A DNA stretch of 64,000 bases. Origin: Deltaproteobacteria bacterium (GTDB lineage Bacteria; Desulfobacterota; Desulfuromonadia; Desulfuromonadales; BM103). The translations under genes were made by a program, and so were the position numbers. This document shows, piece after piece, positions 51,725 to 60,525 of this stretch. The notes beneath the pieces are model-generated. The model worked only from the letters and a program-made list of their open reading frames with translations, did no database searches and was not told the origin of the DNA. Within the stretch, counting starts at the first letter, position 1; each line of letters opens with the position of its first letter. Where the stretch lies: positions 1-64,000 of the forward strand of contig JAGXHL010000081.1 in NCBI GenBank assembly GCA_024636215.1, written 5' to 3'.

Positions 51725-52633
51725 TCATGGGGCCAGTACAGCGTAGAATTCATTGCTGTTCTTGAGCGTTGGGTAGACCCTTAAAATCCGCAAGTTGATA
51801 ATTTTCAAGCGATAAAGATCTTCAAAAATAACTCGGAAATTTTCTGGAGTAAACTTCCAAGCATGGACATCTACCTTATCAGAGTTACTGCAGTACTTTT
51901 CTATTTCCTGAAAATATTGAGACTGTAGTCGTTCTTCCAGGTGGCGGGTGGTCTTGTTAATGCCATGGTCTCCTCGCCAGTGACGAACCGGATCATTATG
52001 GGTCGCAAAAAACTGATGGTCCAAGATGTCTTTCAACCTATGTCGACCAAGATTTGTTTTCCAAGCATCAGCTACATCATTGAAACTAGTCTCGGGGAAA
52101 TAATGATCAAAACAATATCTTTTATCCGGAATAATCAAAAAAACTGCCCCATTTTCGGTCAGAATGCTTTCCAAATTCTTTAAATGCGCAACGAGATCGG
52201 GTTGGTGCTCCAAATTATGGGACGAATAGATGATTGAAAATTTTCTCCTTACGAGATCGGTATATTTTTGTCCTGACCATAAGTAATCTATGTTTGGAAT
52301 TTTTTCTATTGAGGCACCATCGATATTTTTGGCTCTTTGAATCATTTCTGTAGTAGAAATACAGTCAAGGTAATAAACTTTCGCTTCCTGGGGGTTAAAT
52401 GCGGGTGAAAAGAAAGGTCCAATTTCCAATATGTCTTCCTGCTTTGGAATAAGATTTATAAAATCCTGCCTTCGGCAGATTTCGCTACAAACCCTTCCCT
52501 CCTCCAAGCCGAATTCACAATAATGTTGCCAAGCTTTTTCCTCTTCCAAAAATGAAATATCAAAATTGCCTGCAAAGCTCGAATAAATAGTGTAATCATA
52601 TTCAACCGGCAATTTTATATTAAAATTAATCAT
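51725..52633 (-). CDS. SAM-dependent methyltransferase
   Basis: A 302-residue protein. Class I methyltransferase motifs are visible as D-I-L-E-I-G-P-F-F-S-P (motif I), S-S-H-N-L-E-H-Q-P-D (the post-motif seen in many sugar and lipid methyltransferases) and G-A-V-F-L-I-I-P-D. The ATG at 52631-52633 is preferred over a TTG 12 nt upstream. It lies within the capsule run next to a double sulfotransferase, so methylation of a surface sugar is likely. The acceptor is unknown. Confidence 0.82.
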   Translation of the reverse strand: MINFNIKLPVEYDYTIYSSFAGNFDISFLEEEKAWQHYCEFGLEEGRVCSEICRRQDFINLIPKQEDILEIGPFFSPAFNPQEAKVYYLDCISTTEMIQRAKNIDGASIEKIPNIDYLWSGQKYTDLVRRKFSIIYSSHNLEHQPDLVAHLKNLESILTENGAVFLIIPDKRYCFDHYFPETSFNDVADAWKTNLGRHRLKDILDHQFFATHNDPVRHWRGDHGINKTTRHLEERLQSQYFQEIEKYCSNSDKVDVHAWKFTPENFRVIFEDLYRLKIINLRILRVYPTLKNSNEFYAVLAP

Positions 52634-52722
52634 GCTTCTATCCAAGTTTTACGTAACATTAGGTTTTAGCTTTGGAATTGGTATGTCATCCAGTTGCTCG
52701 CGGCCTTACACTGTCCTCATAC

Positions 52723-54840
52723 TCATACATCAAAACTTTTCTGAAATTTTGCAGAACCCAACACTTCGACAGTTATCCTGTCGCCTTGCGAGATTCCCAG
52801 TAATGCCAGAGGATAACTGAATCCGCACACGGCATTGTCAGACAACCCCTTGTCGATTAGATCTTGCCTTGGCTGGTCTAGGGAAACAACAACACGACTT
52901 TCTCCATTAACTCCGATAACAATAAAAAAACAATCGTTGTGACCACAGGCAAGCCAACCCATGACGCGTTTGCCGTTATCGATCCGGCAATTCCAAGTCG
53001 TATTGTCATCTGGAATTGTCCTGTAACCAACCTTTGCTATGGATTCGGCAAAACGTTGGACGAGGTTGAAGAAGAAAGACATATCCTTCTTGTTGTACTG
53101 ATACGCTGCCTTGATCGCTTCGGGTGTAATATTGAAGCGCTCCTCGGTATCAGAAAGCGGTGCGTTATTGATGGAAATCGCTTGAACCGGTAACTTGAGC
53201 GTATTGGAGAAAAGTTCGATGAAAAATTTGTAATGGCTGGTCAAGCCGATCAGGGCGCCTTGATCAATCTTCAATCCTTTCAAAAGCCGCCATTGCTTAT
53301 TCTGTTGCTTAGCGCTTGAGGAAAACTCCTCGAAACTGGCAGTAAGTCCACCGTGTCGCTTAAGATGCTGATACTCCGATACAATCCGCTCGACAGGGTT
53401 TCTGACTATCGAAATCACGTTTTCCTCTCTGACGCATTGAGCGTATCGTTGATAGTTCACATGCCCGCAAAGAAAATTATATTTGCCAAGATGAAATACG
53501 GGGTGATCAGGCAGTAACTCGCGAGCTCTTACCTCCTTCAGTTCGGAAGAAGATTCTGAACTGCGGTCACCGTAATCATATAGCATGCGAACGATCGGAT
53601 TCTGCTGCAGGGCTATTCGAAAGCTGGTGCCGGCTGTCTTAGGAATATGGACAAAAAAATGTATTTCCTTAATCGCCGACTCGTCACCTAACCCGGACTG
53701 GTTTGCTGAACGAGTATTGTTTGCCTTACTCTCAAGTAAATCTGGCTCCGATTTCTTAGCTTCATTAATCATTCCTCGTTCGGGAACTGGATTTTGCACA
53801 GAAGAGACGCTACTTAATCGCAAGGCGTGCACCATCATGGCTATTTCATTAGGTGTTTTTCCAGAGATTCCCGGCGGGGCATTTGGGCCAAGAAGCTTCT
53901 TCAGATCGTCAATGGTTTTCGCGCTGGTGGCCAGCATATCTGCTTCCGTACGGATATCGGCCGGAAGAGATTTCCCTATATTTTCGTGCAGCGTCACACC
54001 AAGGCGAGATTCCATCCACTTGATGTCATTAGTGTTTTTTTCCAAGATTGGTATTAAGATGTCAGGTGAAAACCGAAATTTTGAACCACCAATTTGTGTT
54101 AACAATTGAACCAGTAAGCGGTATCCATCGACTTCATTTAGTCCGCTCTCCTCGGCCGCGCTAAACTTTCGATACTGATAAAGCAGTCCCGCAGCTTCCA
54201 GAGAAAACGACTCATTGACCCGCACAATACGGGCCGTGGGGATCTCAATATCCAAGCGCCTGCAAAAATCCCGCACGACACAGTTCTGATAGAAGTCTTT
54301 TGGATCAAATTTCCATAAAAGGACGTTTTCCTGTCCAAAGACTTCATCAAATTTCCTGAAACGGCTTTGATAATTCCCGTAATCACCATCCGGGTTGAGC
54401 TCGAATCTTGTACCGGATTTCAGCCGCTGCAAATAAACACTCGTCATGAATGCGGCAGGGGGTCGAACATATGCCACAATTTTCACCTCAACGCCGAAAC
54501 TTTCAAAAAGACATCGCAGTCTTTCCAACTCTTCTTTATTGAGAACAATCAGACCTTCGCCGGAAATGATTAGATTTCGACCTTCAAGCGATTCAACCGC
54601 CCGAGTCAAATTCCTTCTGACACTCTTGTTCACATCTCTAAATACCTGCGATTTTTTTCTTGGGTTAGGAATGCCTGCACCTCGGCTTTCAAGCAGGCGG
54701 AAAATTGCCCGACTGTGGTTGCCTTGCCAACTTTTATCGACGAAATAGACAAAGTCCTCATCCTCAAAACCCTTAAGGCTTTGCTGAATGGATGTTGTTC
54801 CTGTTTTATGCATGCCGACATGGATAATGCAGCAACTCAT
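52723..54840 (-). CDS. double sulfotransferase-domain protein
   Basis: A 705-residue cytosolic protein with two PAPS-type sulfotransferase modules. The N-terminal one begins at residue 5 with H-V-G-M-H-K-T-G-T-T-S-I-Q-Q. The C-terminal one begins near residue 395 with H-I-P-K-T-A-G-T-S-F-R and has the 3'-phosphate element I-V-R-N-P-V-E-R-I-V-S-E-Y. Both P-loop-like 5'-phosphosulfate motifs appear intact. The last ~100 residues are a different small domain, perhaps beta-rich. It probably sulfates one or two positions of the capsule or glycolipid. Confidence 0.83.
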   Translation of the reverse strand: MSCCIIHVGMHKTGTTSIQQSLKGFEDEDFVYFVDKSWQGNHSRAIFRLLESRGAGIPNPRKKSQVFRDVNKSVRRNLTRAVESLEGRNLIISGEGLIVLNKEELERLRCLFESFGVEVKIVAYVRPPAAFMTSVYLQRLKSGTRFELNPDGDYGNYQSRFRKFDEVFGQENVLLWKFDPKDFYQNCVVRDFCRRLDIEIPTARIVRVNESFSLEAAGLLYQYRKFSAAEESGLNEVDGYRLLVQLLTQIGGSKFRFSPDILIPILEKNTNDIKWMESRLGVTLHENIGKSLPADIRTEADMLATSAKTIDDLKKLLGPNAPPGISGKTPNEIAMMVHALRLSSVSSVQNPVPERGMINEAKKSEPDLLESKANNTRSANQSGLGDESAIKEIHFFVHIPKTAGTSFRIALQQNPIVRMLYDYGDRSSESSSELKEVRARELLPDHPVFHLGKYNFLCGHVNYQRYAQCVREENVISIVRNPVERIVSEYQHLKRHGGLTASFEEFSSSAKQQNKQWRLLKGLKIDQGALIGLTSHYKFFIELFSNTLKLPVQAISINNAPLSDTEERFNITPEAIKAAYQYNKKDMSFFFNLVQRFAESIAKVGYRTIPDDNTTWNCRIDNGKRVMGWLACGHNDCFFIVIGVNGESRVVVSLDQPRQDLIDKGLSDNAVCGFSYPLALLGISQGDRITVEVLGSAKFQKSFDV

Positions 54841-54869
54841 AATTTTGTCTTCCTTTTACAATTTTCTTG

Positions 54870-55886
54870 TCAGTTGCTGTTTGCCTTGTATTTTGTCTCA
54901 CTTGGGATTCGTGTGAACTCCCATATAAGGTCGGTCATGGGATACCCACCACTTTCTCCTTTACTCCGAACCGATTGCTTCGGATAGGAGAACCAACTGG
55001 TAATAATTTTATCATCGGGACTCCCGCCAGCAGCCAAGTAATCCTGGTGCTCCTTCACAATGACCTGATAAAAAGCTTTGTCGGAAACTTGCCCTGATTT
55101 CCTGCTGGTAAAAATAAAACCAAACTTCAAATCAAGTCTATCGACATATTCTTCTACTTCTATGACCTTTCGCCAGCTCAAACCATTGAGCCCAGACCAA
55201 ATCATCTCCGCAGACAAATCAAGGTGGATATAACCAAATTTCAGCCCTTCCTTGCGAAACCTATCACGGATATATTTGTAAGCTTCTCTATAAGGCTTGC
55301 CATGGGAAGGCAAGGCGTCAATGAGTCCAAACTCAACCTCTGGATATTCGGCTGCAAATCTTTTCGCATAGATAACTGCCCCGTTAACGCGGTCTTCCAA
55401 TGGACAATCGGAGGCTTTACCAGTAGCCAGGGAGGGTTTAGATAATATACTTTGAAGACTTACATAATCGATTTTCATCCCCAGGTTTTTAATTCTCGCC
55501 AGCCAATCGAACTCTTTATCGATTCGCGCAGAACGATCTCTACAGCCACTCAAAAGGGGACCCGCAGTATTCAATGCAATTTTTACATCATGCTCCCTGA
55601 GAACTTCTAGCAATAGATTAGTAATAAATGCATCCGTCAACATCGGAAAATTATTATCATTAAAGATGTTGACTCGAAACATATAAACATCTAGTTCGTT
55701 TATCGCCCTTTCCCAGATTTCGATATTTTCGAATTTATAAATAAAATCATCAGGGAGAGTACGTCCCATTCCAAAGCTATTGTCTTGGTACCATATCTCA
55801 GATGATAAACATTCCGAGGATGTCATTATTAAAAACAACCAAACAAGGTAAAATATTGATAATTTCATTATCTTCATAAACCTCAT
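54870..55886 (-). CDS. exported protein of unknown function, possibly glycosidase-like
   Basis: A 338-residue protein with an N-terminal signal sequence (L-S-I-F-Y-L-V-W-L-F-L-I). It is not recognised. Alternating strand-like and helix-like segments (V-Y-M-F-R-V-N-I-F, V-K-I-A-L-N-T-A-G-P-L, I-D-Y-V-S-L-Q-S, G-Y-I-H-L-D-L) are compatible with a TIM-barrel such as a glycoside hydrolase, but no catalytic motif can be named. Its ATG overlaps the stop of the upstream fusion gene (TAATG), so translation is coupled. It would be the periplasmic member of that pair. Confidence 0.68.
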   Translation of the reverse strand: MRFMKIMKLSIFYLVWLFLIMTSSECLSSEIWYQDNSFGMGRTLPDDFIYKFENIEIWERAINELDVYMFRVNIFNDNNFPMLTDAFITNLLLEVLREHDVKIALNTAGPLLSGCRDRSARIDKEFDWLARIKNLGMKIDYVSLQSILSKPSLATGKASDCPLEDRVNGAVIYAKRFAAEYPEVEFGLIDALPSHGKPYREAYKYIRDRFRKEGLKFGYIHLDLSAEMIWSGLNGLSWRKVIEVEEYVDRLDLKFGFIFTSRKSGQVSDKAFYQVIVKEHQDYLAAGGSPDDKIITSWFSYPKQSVRSKGESGGYPMTDLIWEFTRIPSETKYKANSN

Positions 55887-58800
55887 TAATGAATTGAAAA
55901 ATCTTCAAAATTTCTTGTTAGATTCACATTGTAATATGTATCATTCTTCAAAATGTTTCCCCATTTTGACTTCATGAATACAATTTCTTTTCTAAAACGT
56001 TCGATTTTATCTGGGCTGTCCTCAGAACCTCGTGATTTAGATTCATAGTGGTACAATGTTGCGTAAGGTGTCCATAGATTCAAATATCCTGCGTTTTTAA
56101 CTTTTAGACAAAAGTCAACATCGTTAAAGGCCACAGGCAAATTCACATCATCCAGACCACCAACCTGCTCATAGATTTCCTTGCGAATCAAAAGGCATGC
56201 AGCAGTAACCGCGGAAAGATTTTGAACGATTTTCAGCCTACTGAAATAACCGTTGTTTGATTTCGGATAATATTTGTGCGAATGTCCGGCAACCCCACCA
56301 ATCCCCAGAATAACTCCAGCATGTTGAATCGTGTCGTCCGGGTAATACAATTTGGCGCCGACACAACCGATCTCAGGTCTCAATGCATGGCTAACCATTT
56401 CACCGAGCCATTCAGAATTGATAACCTGCATATCATTATTGATTAATCCAACCAGTTCTCCATTTGCGTGTTTAACACCAAAATTGTTGATACCAGAAAA
56501 GTTGAACGGACGGTCATAAGGTAAAACTTTCACCCGTTTGTCATCGATCTGGATTTGATTTAAAAAAATCTGTGTAGCCGGATCCAAACTTTGGTTATCA
56601 AGAATAATTATTTCAAAATTCTTATATGTCGTCTTCTCTAGGATACTGCATAGGCAGGGTTCGAGCAGATCAATCCGATCTCGGGTCGGGATCAGCAAGC
56701 TGACCAGCGGGTCGGGCTCAGGAATTGGATAGAGAATGCGATATGTATTCGGAACCATCCCGGCTTCAACCTGGATGTCACTTCTGCCTTGGTCGATGAA
56801 ATAATCGCGCAATACTTTAATGCCGGCAACCGATGTGTAGGATTTCTCAGTTGCATTCAGAGCTGTCGACCCTTCCGACATTCGCCAATGATAAAGAATC
56901 TTGGGAATATGAATAATATCTTCGGAGGACACATACGGCAGGCAGCGCAGCAGCAGATCCTGATCCTGACACCCTTCGACACCGACACGGAAGCCACCGA
57001 TCCGCTCCAGCAACTGCCGGCGATATACTCCAAGATGAGAAATATAGTTCTGGGAGAAAAAAAGATCGGGATTCCAGTCCGACTTGAAATGTGGATCCAT
57101 CCTGTTCCCCTGCGTATCGATCTTGTCTTCATCGCTATAGAGGATATTGACGGAGGGATGCTGATTGATAGTGTCTACCATGTAATGCAATGCGTGTTCC
57201 GCCAGTTCATCATCATGGTCAAGCAACCCTACATATTCTCCAGTCGCCAGGGCCAGGGCACTGTTGCTGGCAGCTGAAATGTGCCCGTTTTTCGACCGAA
57301 ATACAACTTTGATGCGAGGTTCCTGCCGGCTGTAGTCTTCGAGAACCTGCCGCACATGACGCGCTGTTGAAGCATCATCAGCGACACAGAGCTGCCACTT
57401 CGGATAGCTTTGCCTGCGTACTGATTCGATTGCTTTGCGTAAAAATTCTTCCGGGGTATTGTAGACCGGCATGACCAATGAAATCGTCGGGTACAGATTG
57501 AATGATTTTTGAATCTCCTGGAAAAACTCAGACCCTGAAGTTTCCAGAGTCTCATTGCGGCTTATCCAATCCGCATAGGTTACGGCATCGTGCTTGCCCA
57601 TCACCCGGAAAGTCTCCCGGTAGCATCTGGAAAGCAACGCAGCGGCTTCGCAACCCTCCGCAAGGGCCTGATGCTTCAACTCCGCCCAGATATTTCGAGA
57701 AGGCAGCCCCTGATATTGAGACGATTCTTCACTTAATCGCTGCAACATTCCGTGGCGGGCGTCGGTTTCAATCACATTCGTCAGAGAAAGTCTCTCAACG
57801 GAAAGCCTCGCCGAGCAATCGAAAGGATCCAACCGAATCAGTTGCGGGGCGATCTCAAAGTAACTGAACAGGGTTGTTAATTGGCCACTTTTGAACGGCA
57901 CATGAATTGAATCCGCCTCGTTGAAACCTTTGCCGCAATCAAGGTAAAATTTTGCGTTACCCTGTTCAATATTGGAACGGATGCGTAATTCAATCCGACA
58001 CCAACCAGAACAAAGCGAAGGGTCGATATCCTCCAGAAGAAACCAGGGGTCCTCTCCTTGCGAAGTCCAGCAATAATCGGTTCCTTCATGCCGAACGATT
58101 TGATGAGCCGGCTTAAGCCCAAGAACGTTGCCTTCCCGACCACCGAGAGCCTCGAATTGTACAGACTGACCATGGAACTCATCCGGCAACCGCGGCGATT
58201 CCATTTTTGTCAGCCATAAACCAGAGATTTTGAAATCCGCAGGACAATCACAAGGATCGAAACGGACAGCATGGCAGTTGCAGGGGATGTAAAACGGGAT
58301 CTGCTGTCGACCTTGCCCGGAAAGTTGAAAATGGATAATCCGTGAAGTGTCGAATCCATCGCCGACATCAAAGTAGAACTCACTATTCAGCGGCTGTTCA
58401 GAATCTGTTTGAAATTCGAGCCAGTACCAGCCAGGCAGGCTACGCCAGGAGCGCTCGGTGGCCAACAGGAACTGGGGGTCGGGACCATCGGCAACCCATG
58501 CTCCCCCGTCAGCTTTCAATTGATGAAAAGGGATCAAGCCGACAGCCTGTCGAACTTTACCGAAAGAAAATGTATTCCTTAAGTTCCGTGCGGCTTTACG
58601 CATTTTCCATTTCGGGGTAGATCGCATCCTATCGAGGCGGTAGCTGAACTGGGCCGTACTGACAGCCTGGTGTTGCAGTGCCGATTCTTTCCATGAGAGC
58701 TCCTGCTGCAACAGGCTGTTTTGCGCATCTTTTGCCGCCAGAGTCTGCGTCAAATGGTTGATCCGATCTGCCTGCGCATCCTTGTTCGCCTCAAGGGCGT

Positions 58801-60490
58801 CAACCGCCTTCTCCCTCTCAACAATCGTCTGTCTCAGCTGGTCAATCCGGCCTGCCTGTTCAACCTTGTTCACCTCAAGGTCTGCAACCGACTTCTCCCG
58901 CTTAACAAGCGACTGCGTCAGTTGGCTGATCCGGCCAGCCTGTTCAACCTTGTTCTTTTCAAGGTCGGCAACCGTCTTCTCCCGCTCGGCAAGCGCCTGT
59001 GTCAGCTCGTTGATCCGGCCAGCCTGTTCAACCTTGATCACTTCAAGGGCGGCAACTATCTTCTCCCGCTCGGCAAGCGCTTGTGTCAGCTCGTTAATCC
59101 GGCCAGCCTGTTCAACCTTGTTCACTTCAAGGGCGGCAACTGTCGTCTCCCGCTCGGCAAGCGCCTGTGTCAGTTGGTTGATCCGGCCAGCCTGTTCAGA
59201 CTTGTTCACTTCAAGGGCGGCAACCGTCTTCTCCCGCTCAAAAAGCGACTGCGTTAGCTGCTCGATCCGGCCGGTCTGTTCAGCCTTGTTCGCTTCAAGG
59301 GCGGCAACCATCGTCTCCCGCTCAAAAATCGACTGCGTTAGCTGCTCGATCCGGCCGGTCTGTTCAACCTTACTCGCTTCAAGGGCGGCAACCGTCGTCT
59401 CCCGCTCAAAAAGCGACTGCGTCAGCTGCTCGATCCGGCCGGTCTGTTCAACCTTACTCGCTTCAAGGGCGGCAACCGTCGTCTCCCGCTCGGCAAGCGA
59501 GTGCGTCAATTTGGCGGACAGCCGTTTGTCCTCAACAATTGTTTCAAGCAAGCTATCAACATGGTGTTTCTGTTCATGTAACTGGCTACTTAAGTCCTCA
59601 ATAATGTAATCCAGTTTCAGAAGGTAACTCATGGCCTGAGCCATACCCTGCATCTGCTCGGATAGCTTAGCGACAGCTTCTGCTGCTTCTGCAGAATCCA
59701 GGGTTAGACGTTCGTTCAGGATATCTGTCAACAAACCTTGCGCAATCTTGATCGGCGTGGGCACCAGTGGATCCTGGATAAGATTTTCCAGGCTGAACCG
59801 CGTATGACGCAAATCGTTTTCGAGAAAGTTGTCGCAAAATTCCGACAGACGCTCCGCGTCCAGGTCATGATCCAGGTCCAGTGTCCGGGCTATTTTGCCC
59901 AACTGGATTTCCGGACTGTCCATGAAATCGTCGTAATCGATCAGCAGGCGTGGGCAACCTTTTGTCTGTGAAATACTCGAGAGTACATGTTCGAGCCAGA
60001 GGTAATAACTCTTTTCGGTTGGGAGCTTATGTACTTTCGCCAGCGACTGGGCAACGCTGAGTGGATTTCTTGCGACGATAACGTAAGAGACCTTGAGCTG
60101 CAAAACGTCAAAGACGTCTTGCCAGAATGGCAGCAGTCGACAGATGCGCGGATCTTTCAGACCAAAACAGTCAGTATCCTGCAATTTCTCTCTGAGCAGC
60201 GCAATGGCTCGTAAGCGTAGTGGAGCCTGTTTTTCTGCAAGGAGTTGTTCAGAGGTAATCAAAGCAAGAGAATGCCAGCTAAACCCAAGGGATTTCAGTA
60301 ACTCGTCGTTGAAGGCATGGATATCCGTATCTTCGAAAAAACCTTTGTCGTTGACCCCTGGTGCCGCTGGCATGAGCTTTGACCCCAGCTCAACTCCGAT
60401 AACCTGAAGGCCACGCGTGACGGCGCTGGTCCCGCTTCGATGCATCCCAAGGACAACGACAAGTGATTTCTGTTTGGCTGTTGCGTGCAT
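55886..60490 (-). CDS. sulfotransferase / coiled-coil repeat / double GT2 glycosyltransferase fusion
   Basis: A 1534-residue protein with three parts. Residues about 8-270 are a sulfotransferase-like P-loop domain (V-V-L-G-M-H-R-S-G-T-S-A-V-T, D-P-R-I-C-R-L-L-P). Residues 328-579 hold nine 28-residue repeats of the form L-T-Q-(x)4-E-R-E-(x)2-V-A-A-L-E, strongly coiled-coil, followed by further helix and two beta-rich modules. Two GT2 domains follow: one at about 1000 (S-L-V-M-P-V-Y-N-T-P, D-D-A-S-T, L-L-D-H-D-D-E) and one at about 1260 (S-L-L-I-P-T-R-D-R, I-N-N-D-M-Q). It could couple sulfation to polymer extension, with the coiled coil acting as a ruler or oligomeriser (inference). It is downstream of kpsTED-like genes in the same run. 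Confidence 0.87.
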   Translation of the reverse strand: MHATAKQKSLVVVLGMHRSGTSAVTRGLQVIGVELGSKLMPAAPGVNDKGFFEDTDIHAFNDELLKSLGFSWHSLALITSEQLLAEKQAPLRLRAIALLREKLQDTDCFGLKDPRICRLLPFWQDVFDVLQLKVSYVIVARNPLSVAQSLAKVHKLPTEKSYYLWLEHVLSSISQTKGCPRLLIDYDDFMDSPEIQLGKIARTLDLDHDLDAERLSEFCDNFLENDLRHTRFSLENLIQDPLVPTPIKIAQGLLTDILNERLTLDSAEAAEAVAKLSEQMQGMAQAMSYLLKLDYIIEDLSSQLHEQKHHVDSLLETIVEDKRLSAKLTHSLAERETTVAALEASKVEQTGRIEQLTQSLFERETTVAALEASKVEQTGRIEQLTQSIFERETMVAALEANKAEQTGRIEQLTQSLFEREKTVAALEVNKSEQAGRINQLTQALAERETTVAALEVNKVEQAGRINELTQALAEREKIVAALEVIKVEQAGRINELTQALAEREKTVADLEKNKVEQAGRISQLTQSLVKREKSVADLEVNKVEQAGRIDQLRQTIVEREKAVDALEANKDAQADRINHLTQTLAAKDAQNSLLQQELSWKESALQHQAVSTAQFSYRLDRMRSTPKWKMRKAARNLRNTFSFGKVRQAVGLIPFHQLKADGGAWVADGPDPQFLLATERSWRSLPGWYWLEFQTDSEQPLNSEFYFDVGDGFDTSRIIHFQLSGQGRQQIPFYIPCNCHAVRFDPCDCPADFKISGLWLTKMESPRLPDEFHGQSVQFEALGGREGNVLGLKPAHQIVRHEGTDYCWTSQGEDPWFLLEDIDPSLCSGWCRIELRIRSNIEQGNAKFYLDCGKGFNEADSIHVPFKSGQLTTLFSYFEIAPQLIRLDPFDCSARLSVERLSLTNVIETDARHGMLQRLSEESSQYQGLPSRNIWAELKHQALAEGCEAAALLSRCYRETFRVMGKHDAVTYADWISRNETLETSGSEFFQEIQKSFNLYPTISLVMPVYNTPEEFLRKAIESVRRQSYPKWQLCVADDASTARHVRQVLEDYSRQEPRIKVVFRSKNGHISAASNSALALATGEYVGLLDHDDELAEHALHYMVDTINQHPSVNILYSDEDKIDTQGNRMDPHFKSDWNPDLFFSQNYISHLGVYRRQLLERIGGFRVGVEGCQDQDLLLRCLPYVSSEDIIHIPKILYHWRMSEGSTALNATEKSYTSVAGIKVLRDYFIDQGRSDIQVEAGMVPNTYRILYPIPEPDPLVSLLIPTRDRIDLLEPCLCSILEKTTYKNFEIIILDNQSLDPATQIFLNQIQIDDKRVKVLPYDRPFNFSGINNFGVKHANGELVGLINNDMQVINSEWLGEMVSHALRPEIGCVGAKLYYPDDTIQHAGVILGIGGVAGHSHKYYPKSNNGYFSRLKIVQNLSAVTAACLLIRKEIYEQVGGLDDVNLPVAFNDVDFCLKVKNAGYLNLWTPYATLYHYESKSRGSEDSPDKIERFRKEIVFMKSKWGNILKNDTYYNVNLTRNFEDFSIH
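58754..59509 (-). repeat. nine 84-bp tandem repeats inside the fusion gene
   Basis: Nine consecutive units of exactly 84 bp (28 codons, four heptads) run without spacer over 756 bp. Units 1-3 are close to each other, and 4-8 form a second, slightly different group, suggesting stepwise expansion. A tenth decayed unit follows. A long open frame on the opposite strand is a by-product of the repeat composition. Confidence 0.95.
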
Positions 60491-60525
60491 TAATTACCGA
60501 AACTTCATTTAAGAAGGCGACGACC

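Noticed and set aside
58758..59609. 283-codon open frame on the plus strand, with a second at 58721-59257
   Set aside because: They are antisense to the 84-bp coiled-coil repeats; the repeated composition keeps other frames open. The products are low-complexity Ser/Arg-rich with no fold or ribosome site.
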